A stretch of 64,000 bases of DNA from assembly GCA_001464615.1 (NCBI GenBank), contig LNFI01000016.1, forward strand, positions 124,001 to 188,000. Direction: 5' to 3'. Positions 30,763-38,950 of this stretch are shown in pieces (position 1 is the stretch's first letter; every line of letters starts with the position of its first letter). Source of the DNA: Sphingomonadales bacterium Ga0077557 (lineage in GTDB: Bacteria > Pseudomonadota > Alphaproteobacteria > Sphingomonadales > Sphingomonadaceae). The notes beneath the pieces were generated by a model that ran no database searches, was not told the origin of the DNA, and saw only the letters and a program-made list of their open reading frames with translations. A program made the position numbers and the translations under genes.

Positions 30763-32045
30763 GCAGGCTCCGTGAACCAGGCGATCGGTGAATTGAAAAG
30801 GCGGGGATCGGCATCGGGCGCGAGCACCGCCGCGAGATCGCGCTTGGCAGCGGTCTGCTCCGCGGTCAGCGGCGCGTCCGGGCTTCCCAGTGTCGCCGGG
30901 ATTGTGTGCTCAATCGTCGCGCCGTCTTTCAGCGTGACCACCATCCGCTGTGGCGACAGCGCATTGGGATCTGGCGTGCCATCATCGTTCACGATGATCC
31001 GCCCGGCCAGATCGGCGATGGCCGGATCGGCAAAGGTCGCGGCCATGAAACGGCGGGGGTCGATGCAACCATCAGTCAGCATCAGCGCCGACAGCAAAGG
31101 CAGGCACAGCCGCGCATAGGCTGGAGTCATTTCGCTAGTGAAGGGCCGCCCGACAAGCCGCTTGATCAGCGGTGGCGCGAACAGCTCGATCCAGGCGATG
31201 TTGCCGGGCATGACCCCGGACGCCGCAATCGCCCCCAGCGCGCCATGGCTGGCGCGGCCCGAAGGATAGGGCTTGGTGGAAACGTCAGAGATCAGCCACC
31301 GCGCGCCAATCTGGTTGGTATAGGTCGCCAATTGGCCGTCATCGATCAACCGGAAATAGCCGAACGGCCCCTCCAGCGCATCATGCGGGCCGCTCAGCCC
31401 GGCTTTGGCCAGATCAACGGCCATGATCGCTGACCGAGCCGCGTTGGCCACCTGCAGCGGCAGGGCGATTGACCCTTCGACATGCGCCTGCATAGTCCCG
31501 GCACAGAAGCTATTGGCCAGACCGAGCACGTCTTCCAGCGGCTCAACTCCCTCGATCCGAGCGACCGCCATCGCAGCACCGATGCACCCGGCGGTGGCGG
31601 GGCGGAAGAATTTGAGCGGAGACGTCGCGGCGATACCAAGCCCGCTCGCCACATCGACCCCGACCGCCAGTCCAGCCAGCGCCGTTTCAGGATCGCAGCC
31701 GCCCATCCGATCAATACTCGCGCCCAGCGCGGCAGTGACGACGGACAGGGCATGGACAACCGCGGGCTCGTGCACCGCATCCCATTCCAGGCCATGGATG
31801 CGAAACGCATTGACGAAGGCAGCACTTGCAGCGGGGAGTCGTCCCGAAGATCCAATCAGCCTTGCGTCCTCGCCCGCCCCCCAGCCCATCGCTGCCGCCA
31901 GAACGCCTGCCGCGCCCGGTGCGGTCGATCCCGCTGCGCCAACCGCCAATGTATCGGCAAGTAACCGGGCCGCATCGGCGCGCGTGGTTGGCGGCAGCAC
32001 ATGATCGGCGCGCACGAAATCCAGCAGGGCGGCGGTGGCGCTCAC
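30759..32045 (-). CDS. MmgE/PrpD family protein 2
   Basis: This 428-residue protein has the MmgE/PrpD layout, an all-helical N-terminal domain followed by a smaller alpha/beta domain: RLLADTLAVGAAGS, NAFRIHGLEWDAVHEPAVVH (active-site HGLEWDD-like region), KPYPSGRASHGALGAI. The start is GTG 32045, which forms a GTGA overlap with the preceding PrpD stop; a slightly longer frame begins at ATG 32063. Family enzymes include 2-methylcitrate dehydratase, cis-aconitate decarboxylase and iminodisuccinate epimerase-like proteins, so the likely substrate is a branched di- or tricarboxylate. It probably works with the adjacent paralogue. Confidence 0.88.
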   Translation of the reverse strand: MSATAALLDFVRADHVLPPTTRADAARLLADTLAVGAAGSTAPGAAGVLAAAMGWGAGEDARLIGSSGRLPAASAAFVNAFRIHGLEWDAVHEPAVVHALSVVTAALGASIDRMGGCDPETALAGLAVGVDVASGLGIAATSPLKFFRPATAGCIGAAMAVARIEGVEPLEDVLGLANSFCAGTMQAHVEGSIALPLQVANAARSAIMAVDLAKAGLSGPHDALEGPFGYFRLIDDGQLATYTNQIGARWLISDVSTKPYPSGRASHGALGAIAASGVMPGNIAWIELFAPPLIKRLVGRPFTSEMTPAYARLCLPLLSALMLTDGCIDPRRFMAATFADPAIADLAGRIIVNDDGTPDPNALSPQRMVVTLKDGATIEHTIPATLGSPDAPLTAEQTAAKRDLAAVLAPDADPRLFNSPIAWFTEPA

Positions 32046-33277
32046 AAAATATCGTCCAGCCAACGCACAATGGCGCTCGGATCGTCCCCCTCCAGGGCGA
32101 GCGTCACGCCCAGGTCGGCTTGCTCGGGGCTCAGCTGTCCCCAGGCGAAGAGCGCGCGCGCTTTGTCGATGACGCCGTCACCCGACAGCGGCCGTTCCGG
32201 ATCGCCGAGCGTGTCGATCAGCGTTTCCGCATCGCCGCCCGCACGCACCGTTGCGCCGAAATGCGCCGGATAGCGCGCGGAGATTGCTGCATTCTCGCGC
32301 ACCCTCACCTGCGCCCGGGCGTCCGCCAGTAAGGCAATCGCATCAGGCTCGAAATCGGCGAGGGTCGGGACACCGCGCGCGGCGACGACGGCGACGGCAT
32401 GCTGGAGCGAGAATTTGGCCTGATGCGGCGTCGTCGGATCGGGCCGGTCGCAAAAGGTCAGCGCATCGGCATAGGTCTCGACATCGATCGGCCCGGCCAG
32501 GGTGCCGCGCGCGCGCAAGGCCAGCGCTGCATCGATCGCCGGATGCGCGTGGCGGCAGGCACCCCAGGGCTTGAAGCTGACCTCATCGATTCGCCAGCCG
32601 TCGTTGAAAACCATCGGCGCCGGATTCAGGCAGGTCGCAGCGTAAAGGCCCTGCGCGCCTTCGAGGATGTCGAGCGGGCCAGTGATGCCGCTGAGCGCAA
32701 AGCCAGCGGCCGAGCGCCCGGTCTCGACAGCGTTGGCGACATGCCATTGCTTGGCCATGTTGGTGCTGTGCCGGGTTTGCCAGAGCCCGCCGCTAACTGA
32801 CGCAGCAAGCGCCATGGCGTTGGCGATGATCAAAGGATCGGACGACGCGCTGCTCGCTTCGCAGGCGGCAGCAGCGATGACGCCCGCGGTCGCCGTCGGG
32901 TGATACTGCGCGTAATGCTGCGTATCAAAGCTCGCGCCTATCGCGATCATTGCTTCATACCCACGGACCGCAGCGGCGAGCATATCGTCGATTGATGCGG
33001 ACGGTCTGCCCAGTGCCGCCGGCCAGATAACGGGCCCGGGATGGAGCAAGGCCGCCCGGTGGACATCATCCATCTCCAGCACATTACCAAGGAACGCCGA
33101 TGTGACCAGCGCCCCGCCCTGAACGCCGCCCAGCGCAACTGCCACCTCGCTCCGCCGCGCGCCCGCTACACATCCCATCCAGTCGAGTAAATGAAGCCGC
33201 GCCCTTGCCCGCGTGGCCGTATTGACCGGACGCAGCAAATGCTGTGCAAGCTGCCCGATTAAGCTATGTTCAACCAC
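32042..33277 (-). CDS. MmgE/PrpD family protein 1
   Basis: This 411-residue MmgE/PrpD protein has ARARLHLLDWMGCVAGA, the active-site-like NVLEMDDVHRAALLHPG and FKPWGACRHAHPAIDAA. I place the start at GTG 33277 (VEHSLIGQLAQHLLRP). The longer frame from 33352 crosses the operator and the divergent regulator start. The operator (33284-33295) ends only 6 nt from this start. It heads the ten-gene minus operon: PrpD1, PrpD2, CoA ligase, amidase, REDY-like, SDR, PuuE-like, crotonase, VOC. It shares only distant similarity with its neighbour; the pair may form a hetero-oligomer or act on two stereoisomers. Confidence 0.85.
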   Translation of the reverse strand: MVEHSLIGQLAQHLLRPVNTATRARARLHLLDWMGCVAGARRSEVAVALGGVQGGALVTSAFLGNVLEMDDVHRAALLHPGPVIWPAALGRPSASIDDMLAAAVRGYEAMIAIGASFDTQHYAQYHPTATAGVIAAAACEASSASSDPLIIANAMALAASVSGGLWQTRHSTNMAKQWHVANAVETGRSAAGFALSGITGPLDILEGAQGLYAATCLNPAPMVFNDGWRIDEVSFKPWGACRHAHPAIDAALALRARGTLAGPIDVETYADALTFCDRPDPTTPHQAKFSLQHAVAVVAARGVPTLADFEPDAIALLADARAQVRVRENAAISARYPAHFGATVRAGGDAETLIDTLGDPERPLSGDGVIDKARALFAWGQLSPEQADLGVTLALEGDDPSAIVRWLDDIL

Positions 33278-33283
33278 GACATT

Positions 33284-33295
33284 CGGTCCGGACAA
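33284..33295. promoter_or_regulatory. TTGTCCGGACAA-type operator 3 (GntR / PrpD operon)
   Basis: CGGTCCGGACAA on the plus strand keeps the core and one perfect half (two changes in the other half). It lies 13 nt before the GntR start and 6 nt before the PrpD1 start on the opposite strand. This position fits autoregulation together with control of the divergent operon. Confidence 0.7.
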
Positions 33296-33308
33296 CTGGA
33301 GAGACACC

Positions 33309-34070
33309 TTGTCGGTGCAAACCGTCACCAAGCCCCGCGCTGAACCGCGCAAGCCCCGTTACCTCGAACTCGCCGACGACCTGCGCGGGCAAATTCTGGG
33401 CGGCGACTTGCCGTTGACTGATCAGTTCCCAACCGAAAGCGTGCTCTGCGCGCGCTATGGCGTCAGCCGCTTTACGGTGCGTGAGGCGCTGCGCACCTTG
33501 CAGACTGAAGGGTTGATCCAGCGCAAACGTGGATCCGGCACGGTCATTCAGCCGGCGGCGGCGCGCGGCGGTGCGCTCCACCAGCCCTTGTCGAACGTTG
33601 GCGAAATTCTGCAATATGCGCGCGATACCAAGGTGGCTTTCAAGCGGGACGGCAGCGTTCCGTTGCCGCGCAAGCTGGCCGAACAGATTGATGGCGAGAC
33701 GACGGGCAAATGGGCGCGGTTTCACGGCGTGCGATCGGGCAGTGGCGTCGACAAGCCAATCGCCTTTACTGAAGCCTATATCCATCCCGCGCTCGCCAAC
33801 ATTGCCGATGCCATCGACATTCGCGAACCCACGCTGTTCAAGCAGCTCGAACGGCTCGGCAAAATCACGATCGCGCAGGTGACGCAGGATATTCAGGCGG
33901 TGGCCGCCAGCGCGGAAATCGCCCAGGCGCTTGGCATTTCGCGGCGATCGCCTTGCTTGCGGATCTTGCGCTGCTACCGCGACGACAATGGTCGGGTGAT
34001 CGAGATTTCCGCCAGCCACCACCCCGGTGATCGCTTCGCTTACGCCATGCATATCGAGGTTGAGCGCTGA
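33309..34070 (+). CDS. GntR-family regulator with UTRA domain (HutC type)
   Basis: This 253-residue protein starts at TTG 33309 with GGAGAG 6 nt upstream; a longer frame from 33213 runs through the operator and is unlikely. The N-terminal winged helix covers residues about 17-85 (RYLELADDLRGQILGGDLP, TESVLCARYGVSRFTVREAL, LIQRKRGSGTVI). The C-terminal UTRA ligand-binding domain covers about 105-253 (IAFTEAYIHPALANI, AQVTQDIQAVAASAEIAQAL, CLRILRCYRDDNGRVIEISASHHPGDRFAY). HutC-type dimers bind short palindromes centred on GT...AC, which fits TTGTCCGGACAA. It is the only regulator encoded in 16.9-60.7 kb. I infer that it represses the six operator-linked units until an intermediate binds UTRA. 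Confidence 0.93.
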   Translation: MSVQTVTKPRAEPRKPRYLELADDLRGQILGGDLPLTDQFPTESVLCARYGVSRFTVREALRTLQTEGLIQRKRGSGTVIQPAAARGGALHQPLSNVGEILQYARDTKVAFKRDGSVPLPRKLAEQIDGETTGKWARFHGVRSGSGVDKPIAFTEAYIHPALANIADAIDIREPTLFKQLERLGKITIAQVTQDIQAVAASAEIAQALGISRRSPCLRILRCYRDDNGRVIEISASHHPGDRFAYAMHIEVER

Positions 34071-34079
34071 GGCCATCGC

Positions 34080-35159
34080 TCAACCCACGCCCAGATCGGG
34101 CGCAGCGCGCGGTTGCCAGTCGTCAGCGGCGAAACGGATAGCGGGCGCAATTTGGTGTCCACCGTCATGCTCCACCAGCAGGCCGCGATGGGTGATCTGC
34201 GGGGAAGCGAGCGCTTCGGCAAAATCGAGAACGGGTGCGAAGGCGACATCCTTGTCCGCGAACCACGCAACCCATTCGTCGCCGGTCCGCTGGGCAAAGC
34301 TGTCACGAAGAAAGTCGATCAGCGCGCCCTGCTCGCCTGCCGGGGCCTCGGCAATCGGGATCAGGTCGCTACGTCCCAGCGCGGTCAGCAAATTAGTGAC
34401 GAATTTCATCTCGCGCCCGCCAAGCGCAATGTGGCGACCGTCTGCGGTGCGATAGACATTGTAGAACGCCGCCCCCCCCAGCGAGCGTTGCGCCGACGAT
34501 CGTGGTGGCGCCCCCCCGGCGATGGCATCGCCAGCAATATGCGCGCACCAGGGCAGCATCGAATCATACATGGCGATGTCGATATAGTCGCCCCGCCCGG
34601 TCTTCTCGCGACCGATCAGCGCCATCAACACGGCCGACAATGCCGTCAGCCCCGCCGCCATATCTGCCGAAGGAACACCCGGAACAACCGGCGTGCCATT
34701 GGCCCCGTCATTGACCGAGAGGAAGCCGGCCAAGGCCTGAACGGCCATGTCATGCGCGGGGTGGTGGGCGAGCGGCCCCGTCTGACCAAAGGCGCTGATT
34801 GAGCAATAAACGGCGCGGGGGTTGCGGGCTGCGACCGCCGCATAGCCGAAACCGAGCCGATCGATCACGCCCGGGCGGAAGCCCTCTGCCACAATATCGG
34901 CGCGCTCGATCAACGCCCACAACGCCGCCTTGCCCTCGTCACTTTTCAGGTCGAGCGCGATACTGCGTTTGCCGCGATTGAGATTTCGGAACCACACCGA
35001 TTGGCCAGCCTCGAACGGCGCCTGCGCCCGTGCCGGATCGCCCGCCAGCGGCTCAACCTTGATAACCTCCGCGCCCTGATCGGCCAGCATCATGGTCATC
35101 ATTGGCCCCGGCAGGAACTGCGTCAGATCGACGACGGTGATCCCGGTAAGCTTGGCCAT
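34080..35159 (-). CDS. type III CoA-transferase (CaiB/BaiF), subunit or enzyme 1
   Basis: This 359-residue family III CoA-transferase has the N-terminal signature VVDLTQFLPGPMMTMMLADQGAEVIKVEP, RGKRSIALDLKSDEGK and the catalytic aspartate Asp137 in AHDMAVQALAGF, equivalent to Asp169 of formyl-CoA transferase. It moves CoA from a donor such as succinyl-CoA to an acid. It overlaps the stop of a second CoA-transferase by one base, so the two may form a heteromer like BbsEF or SmtAB. It ends 9 nt from the convergent GntR stop. Confidence 0.93.
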   Translation of the reverse strand: MAKLTGITVVDLTQFLPGPMMTMMLADQGAEVIKVEPLAGDPARAQAPFEAGQSVWFRNLNRGKRSIALDLKSDEGKAALWALIERADIVAEGFRPGVIDRLGFGYAAVAARNPRAVYCSISAFGQTGPLAHHPAHDMAVQALAGFLSVNDGANGTPVVPGVPSADMAAGLTALSAVLMALIGREKTGRGDYIDIAMYDSMLPWCAHIAGDAIAGGAPPRSSAQRSLGGAAFYNVYRTADGRHIALGGREMKFVTNLLTALGRSDLIPIAEAPAGEQGALIDFLRDSFAQRTGDEWVAWFADKDVAFAPVLDFAEALASPQITHRGLLVEHDGGHQIAPAIRFAADDWQPRAAPDLGVG

Positions 35160-36358
35160 CAGATGACGCCGCTAGCTTTCAGATCGGCGATTTCGGCGAC
35201 GCTATAGCCCGCCTCGACCAGCACCGACGCGGTATCTGCCCCGAGCAGCGGCCCAGCCCGGTTGGGCAAGCGTTCGCCATCCAGCCGGATTGGATTGGCG
35301 AGCACGCGCAATTCGGGTCTGTCGGGATGGGCGACCGTGTCGAGCATCCCCGTTTCGCGAAGAAACGGATTGTCGAGCGCGGCGTCGAGTGGATTGACTG
35401 CCGATACTGGCATATGGCCTTGCAGGACGCCGAGCCAATGGGCCGTCGATTGTTGCTGGAACACCCCATCCAGCACCGTCGTCAGCGTTTCGCGATTGGC
35501 GAGCCGGTCGGCAGGCGTGGCAAAGCGGGGATCGCTGGCAAGGTCAGGGCGGTCGATCTTGCCTGTCAGGATCGCCCAGAATTTGGGGAGCTGGGCCATC
35601 ACGAAAATCCAGCCATCGGCGGTACGAAACATCTGGCTCGGCGTGACCGACGGGTGGGCAGAGCGCGGGGCACGCGGCGTGACATCGCCCTCATTCATGT
35701 ACCAGACCGCCGGATAGCTGGTCTGATGAACGGCCGCAGACAGCAGATCAACATCGACATCGCGCCCCGTGCCGGTCCTTGCCGCTTCAATCAGCGCGGC
35801 GAGCAGGCCGATCGTCATCATCGTGCCCGTCATAAAATCGACCATCGACAAACCGAAGCGCACCGGGGGCCCTTCCGGCTCGCCGGTCAGCGCTAGGAAG
35901 CCCGCCTCGGCCTGCATGAGATAATCATAGCCCGGCCATTTCGCGCGATCATTGTCACGGCCATAAGCGGACAGATGTGCGCACACGATCGCCGGGTTGA
36001 TTTCGGCCAAGGCGGCATAGGTCAGCCCCAATTTGTCGGGCAGGTCGCCGCGCATGTTGTTGGCGACGGCATGCGCATTTTGCGCGAGCCGCCGGAACAC
36101 CGCTTGCCCCGTTGGCGCCGTCAGGTCGAGGGTCACCGACTTCTTGTTGAGGTTGAAGCTCTGGAAATACAGGCTTTCCCCCTCGCGCAGAAAATGGGGG
36201 CCGACGGCACGCGCGGTGTCGCCCTGCTTGGGCGGTTCGATCTTGATAACCTCCGCCCCCAATTGCGCCAGGAACATCGTGCCATAAGGACCGGCGCCAT
36301 ATTGCTCGGCTGACAGGATACGATAGCCGGTCAGGGGAAGGCGCAACGGATTGGTCAT
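35159..36358 (-). CDS. type III CoA-transferase (CaiB/BaiF), subunit or enzyme 2
   Basis: This 399-residue protein has LSAEQYGAGPYGTMFLAQLGAEVIKIEPP at the N-terminus and a catalytic-position Asp145 (PGYDYLMQAEAGF). ATG 36358 overlaps the acyl-CoA dehydrogenase stop as ATGA, replacing a frame opening 21 nt upstream. Both tandem transferases keep the aspartate, so each could be active alone. In known dicarboxylate systems (benzylsuccinate, malate/citramalate) two such genes make one heteromeric succinyl-CoA-dependent transferase. The neighbouring dehydrogenase, hydratase and lyase fit that type of chemistry. Confidence 0.93.
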   Translation of the reverse strand: MTNPLRLPLTGYRILSAEQYGAGPYGTMFLAQLGAEVIKIEPPKQGDTARAVGPHFLREGESLYFQSFNLNKKSVTLDLTAPTGQAVFRRLAQNAHAVANNMRGDLPDKLGLTYAALAEINPAIVCAHLSAYGRDNDRAKWPGYDYLMQAEAGFLALTGEPEGPPVRFGLSMVDFMTGTMMTIGLLAALIEAARTGTGRDVDVDLLSAAVHQTSYPAVWYMNEGDVTPRAPRSAHPSVTPSQMFRTADGWIFVMAQLPKFWAILTGKIDRPDLASDPRFATPADRLANRETLTTVLDGVFQQQSTAHWLGVLQGHMPVSAVNPLDAALDNPFLRETGMLDTVAHPDRPELRVLANPIRLDGERLPNRAGPLLGADTASVLVEAGYSVAEIADLKASGVI

Positions 36359-37533
36359 GCGGGATTCCGCTTCACCCATTGCTTGGAAATGATGATCCGC
36401 TGCATCTCGTTGGTGCCTTCACCAATGCACATCAGCATCGAATCGCGGTAATAACGCTCGATCTCATATTCTTTCGAATAAGCGTAGCCACCGAAGATGC
36501 GCATGCCTTCTTCGGCATTCTTAACCGCTGCTTCGGAGGCAAAGAACTTCGCCATACCAGCCTCCATGTCGCAGCGTTCACCGCGATCATAGGCTTCTGC
36601 CGCGTCGAAGGTGAGCAGGCGCGCGGCGCGGGCGCGGGTGACCATTTCGCCGATCTTGAGCTGGATCGCCTGGTGCTCGGCGATCGGCTTGCCCATGGTT
36701 TCGCGGACCTGCGCATAGTTGGTGGCGAGCCTGAGCGCGCCCTCGGCGAGCCCTACGCCGCGCGCCGCAACGTTAATGCGGCCAAGCTCAAGCCCGCCGG
36801 TCGCCTGGAAAAACCCCTGCCCCTCGCGTTCGCCGATCAGGTTGGCCGCAGGCAGGCGATAATTGTCGAAGATCAGCTCGGCTGAATCAATCGACTTATA
36901 CCCCAGCTTTTCAAACTTCTTGCCAGTGGTGAAGCCTTCCTGCTTCGGCGCAATGAACAGGCTCATCCCCTTGTAGCGCGGGTCCGCCTTTGGGTCGGTT
37001 TTCACCAGCAGCGCGAAGCAGCTGCCCTTGATGCCATTCGAGATCCAGGTCTTGGTGCCGTTGATCACATAATCGTCACCGTCGCGCACTGCCGTCGTGC
37101 GGATTGCCTGCAGGTCGGTGCCGGCATTTGGTTCGGTCAGCGCCAGGCCGCCGCGAATTTCGCCGCTGGCGAATTTGGGGAGCCAAAGCTGCTTTTGCGC
37201 CTCGGTCCCGAATTTTTCGACCGCAACCGCCATGATCAGGTGCGAATTGAAGATGCCGGTAATCGCCATCCAATAAGAAGAGATCTGCGCGACGATCTTG
37301 GCATAGGTCACCGCCGGCAAGCCGAGCCCGCCATATTGCTTGCCAATCGTCGCGCCGAACAGGCCCATTTCGACCATCTGATCGACAAGTTCGCCCGGCC
37401 AGATATCGTCATGATCATATTTCATCACCACAGGGCGGACCTCGCGCTCGATCCAGCGATCAATCGCTTCGAGCAGGGCGGCTTCCTCGTCGATGTCGAT
37501 CGGGGGGCGGATCATGTCCAGGGCGCTTGCCAT
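36355..37533 (-). CDS. acyl-CoA dehydrogenase
   Basis: This 392-residue flavoprotein starts at ATG 37533, which has GAGG 8 nt upstream; frame openings at 37551 and 37563 overlap the hydratase gene. Motifs are GGLALTEPNAGTDLQAIRT (FAD and substrate loop), GTKTWISNG and the C-terminal IGEGTNEMQRIII carrying the catalytic Glu372. It introduces a 2,3-double bond in an acyl-CoA. The context with dicarboxylate-type CoA-transferases and a citramalyl-CoA-lyase-like protein suggests a branched dicarboxylyl-CoA substrate such as a methylsuccinyl- or substituted succinyl-CoA (inference). Confidence 0.93.
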   Translation of the reverse strand: MASALDMIRPPIDIDEEAALLEAIDRWIEREVRPVVMKYDHDDIWPGELVDQMVEMGLFGATIGKQYGGLGLPAVTYAKIVAQISSYWMAITGIFNSHLIMAVAVEKFGTEAQKQLWLPKFASGEIRGGLALTEPNAGTDLQAIRTTAVRDGDDYVINGTKTWISNGIKGSCFALLVKTDPKADPRYKGMSLFIAPKQEGFTTGKKFEKLGYKSIDSAELIFDNYRLPAANLIGEREGQGFFQATGGLELGRINVAARGVGLAEGALRLATNYAQVRETMGKPIAEHQAIQLKIGEMVTRARAARLLTFDAAEAYDRGERCDMEAGMAKFFASEAAVKNAEEGMRIFGGYAYSKEYEIERYYRDSMLMCIGEGTNEMQRIIISKQWVKRNPA

Positions 37534-37543
37534 ATTTGGTTCC

Positions 37544-38053
37544 TCAGTCATCAACGGGGCCAAAGCCCCGCTTCCAGATCAGCATTGTGCGGCTGAAGGT
37601 GCAGACGATATCGCCGTGCTGGTTCTTGCCGATCGTCTTCACCGTGACGATGCCCTGTTCGGGGCGCGAGTTCGATTCACGTTTTTCCAGCACTTCGCTT
37701 TCGGCATAGAGCGTATCGCCGGGGAAAAGCGGGTGGGTCAGGCGGATATTGTCCCAGCCAAGATTGGCGACGGCCTTCTGGCTGACGTCCGAGACGCTCA
37801 TCCCCACCATCATCGCGACCGTCAGCGGCGACGCGACCAGCGGTTTGCCGAACTCGGTTTTCTTGGCGAATTCATAATCGAAATGCGCGGGATGGGTGTT
37901 CATCGTCAGCAGCGTGAACCAGACATTGTCGGCATCAGTGATCGTCCGGCCCGGGCGATGTTCATAGATGTGGCCGACGACGAAATCCTCATAGGACCGC
38001 CCGTAATTCTCACGGAAGCGACCGGGGGCCACCTCTGTCACGCCGTCACGCAT
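37544..38053 (-). CDS. MaoC-like dehydratase/hydratase
   Basis: This 169-residue single hot-dog protein has the hydratase motif TMNTHPAHFDYEFAKKTEFGKPLVASPLT, with the Asn/His pair of R-specific hydratases, and later DTLYAESEVLEKRES. Homologues act on mesaconyl-, itaconyl- or beta-methylmalyl-CoA as well as plain enoyl-CoA. It would hydrate the product of the adjacent acyl-CoA dehydrogenase to a citramalyl- or malyl-type CoA. Its start shares a base with the lyase stop, and it ends 10 nt before the dehydrogenase start. Confidence 0.9.
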   Translation of the reverse strand: MRDGVTEVAPGRFRENYGRSYEDFVVGHIYEHRPGRTITDADNVWFTLLTMNTHPAHFDYEFAKKTEFGKPLVASPLTVAMMVGMSVSDVSQKAVANLGWDNIRLTHPLFPGDTLYAESEVLEKRESNSRPEQGIVTVKTIGKNQHGDIVCTFSRTMLIWKRGFGPVDD

Positions 38054-38889
38054 TATGTCAGCTCCCTCGCTTTGGCCATGTTGATGATCCGGGCATAGCG
38101 GCGAATGATTGGCGCCTCCAGCATCCGGCCTTGATAGCGAATGGCGCGCGCGCCAGCGGCTTCATAGGCCGCCAGCGCTGCACGCGCTTCCTCGACCAAG
38201 TCAGCCGATGGGCGCATCGCCGCGTGGATCGCGTCCAGCTGCGCGGGGTGGATCGCTGCCTTAGCCTGAAAGCCAATCGCATGCGCGCGCCGGGCCTCAT
38301 CTGCCAGCCCGGTCGCATCGTCCAGCACGATCCACGGCACGTCGATCGCGGGCACGCCAGCCTCGGCACAGGCGAGAACGAACAAGCCGCGCGCCACCGC
38401 CAGCGGCTCCCAAGCCAGCGCGACACCCAGTTCGCCCGACAGATCGCCCCCGCCGAACATCATCGCAACCACGCCGGGCGCCTGACCAATGTGATGCGCC
38501 AACCGGAGACCGCGCGCGGTCTCAATCAAGGGCACGAAGGCGGCATCAGGCAGGTGGCGACGGGCAATCGCGATCTCGTCGGCGGATTCCACCTTGGGGA
38601 GTAGCACCAGGTCGGGCAAGCCAGGCGCGGCGGCCAGCGCGTGCAGATCGACCATGCCATCGTCCGTGGTCACGCCATTGATGCGGATGGCAACGCGCGG
38701 GCCAATCGCGCCGATCGCCGCTGCCCTTGCCGCCGCTTTGCTCTCCGATGCCACGGCATCTTCGAGATCGATGCAGATCAAATCAGCGTCGCTCCCCAGC
38801 GCCTTGGCAAAGCGCGCGGGTGTTGAGCCGGGGACAAACAACAGGCTTGTCAGCCCCATGGCCGCGCCAATAGATGATCGCCCCGTCAT
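38053..38889 (-). CDS. HpcH/HpaI-family CoA lyase (citramalyl-/malyl-CoA lyase-like)
   Basis: This 278-residue CitE-like lyase has SLLFVPGSTPARF, DLICIDLEDAVA, RINGV, LLPKVES, PLIETARG (metal-binding Glu), GGGDLSGELG (metal-binding Asp) and GFQAKAAIHPAQL. It cleaves a 3-hydroxyacyl-CoA such as citramalyl-CoA to pyruvate and acetyl-CoA. It is first in an operon that runs lyase, MaoC, acyl-CoA dehydrogenase and two CoA-transferases, all overlapping or within 10 nt. ATG 38889 has no Shine-Dalgarno and lies 10 nt from operator 4, so leaderless translation is possible; ATG 38859 is an alternative. Confidence 0.92.
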   Translation of the reverse strand: MTGRSSIGAAMGLTSLLFVPGSTPARFAKALGSDADLICIDLEDAVASESKAAARAAAIGAIGPRVAIRINGVTTDDGMVDLHALAAAPGLPDLVLLPKVESADEIAIARRHLPDAAFVPLIETARGLRLAHHIGQAPGVVAMMFGGGDLSGELGVALAWEPLAVARGLFVLACAEAGVPAIDVPWIVLDDATGLADEARRAHAIGFQAKAAIHPAQLDAIHAAMRPSADLVEEARAALAAYEAAGARAIRYQGRMLEAPIIRRYARIINMAKARELT

Positions 38890-38899
38890 GGAATCAGAT

Positions 38900-38911
38900 T
38901 TGTCCGGACAA
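38900..38911. promoter_or_regulatory. TTGTCCGGACAA operator 4 (lyase operon), with promoter
   Basis: This is a perfect palindrome. On the minus strand a -35-like TTGACG (38920-38925) is followed by a 17-nt spacer containing most of the operator, then a weak -10-like CAAATC (38897-38902), then 7 nt to the ATG. This places transcription start at or next to the start codon. Confidence 0.75.
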
Positions 38912-38950
38912 CTTTGTCACGTCAAGTCGTAAAGTGGATTTGCCCGCTGC

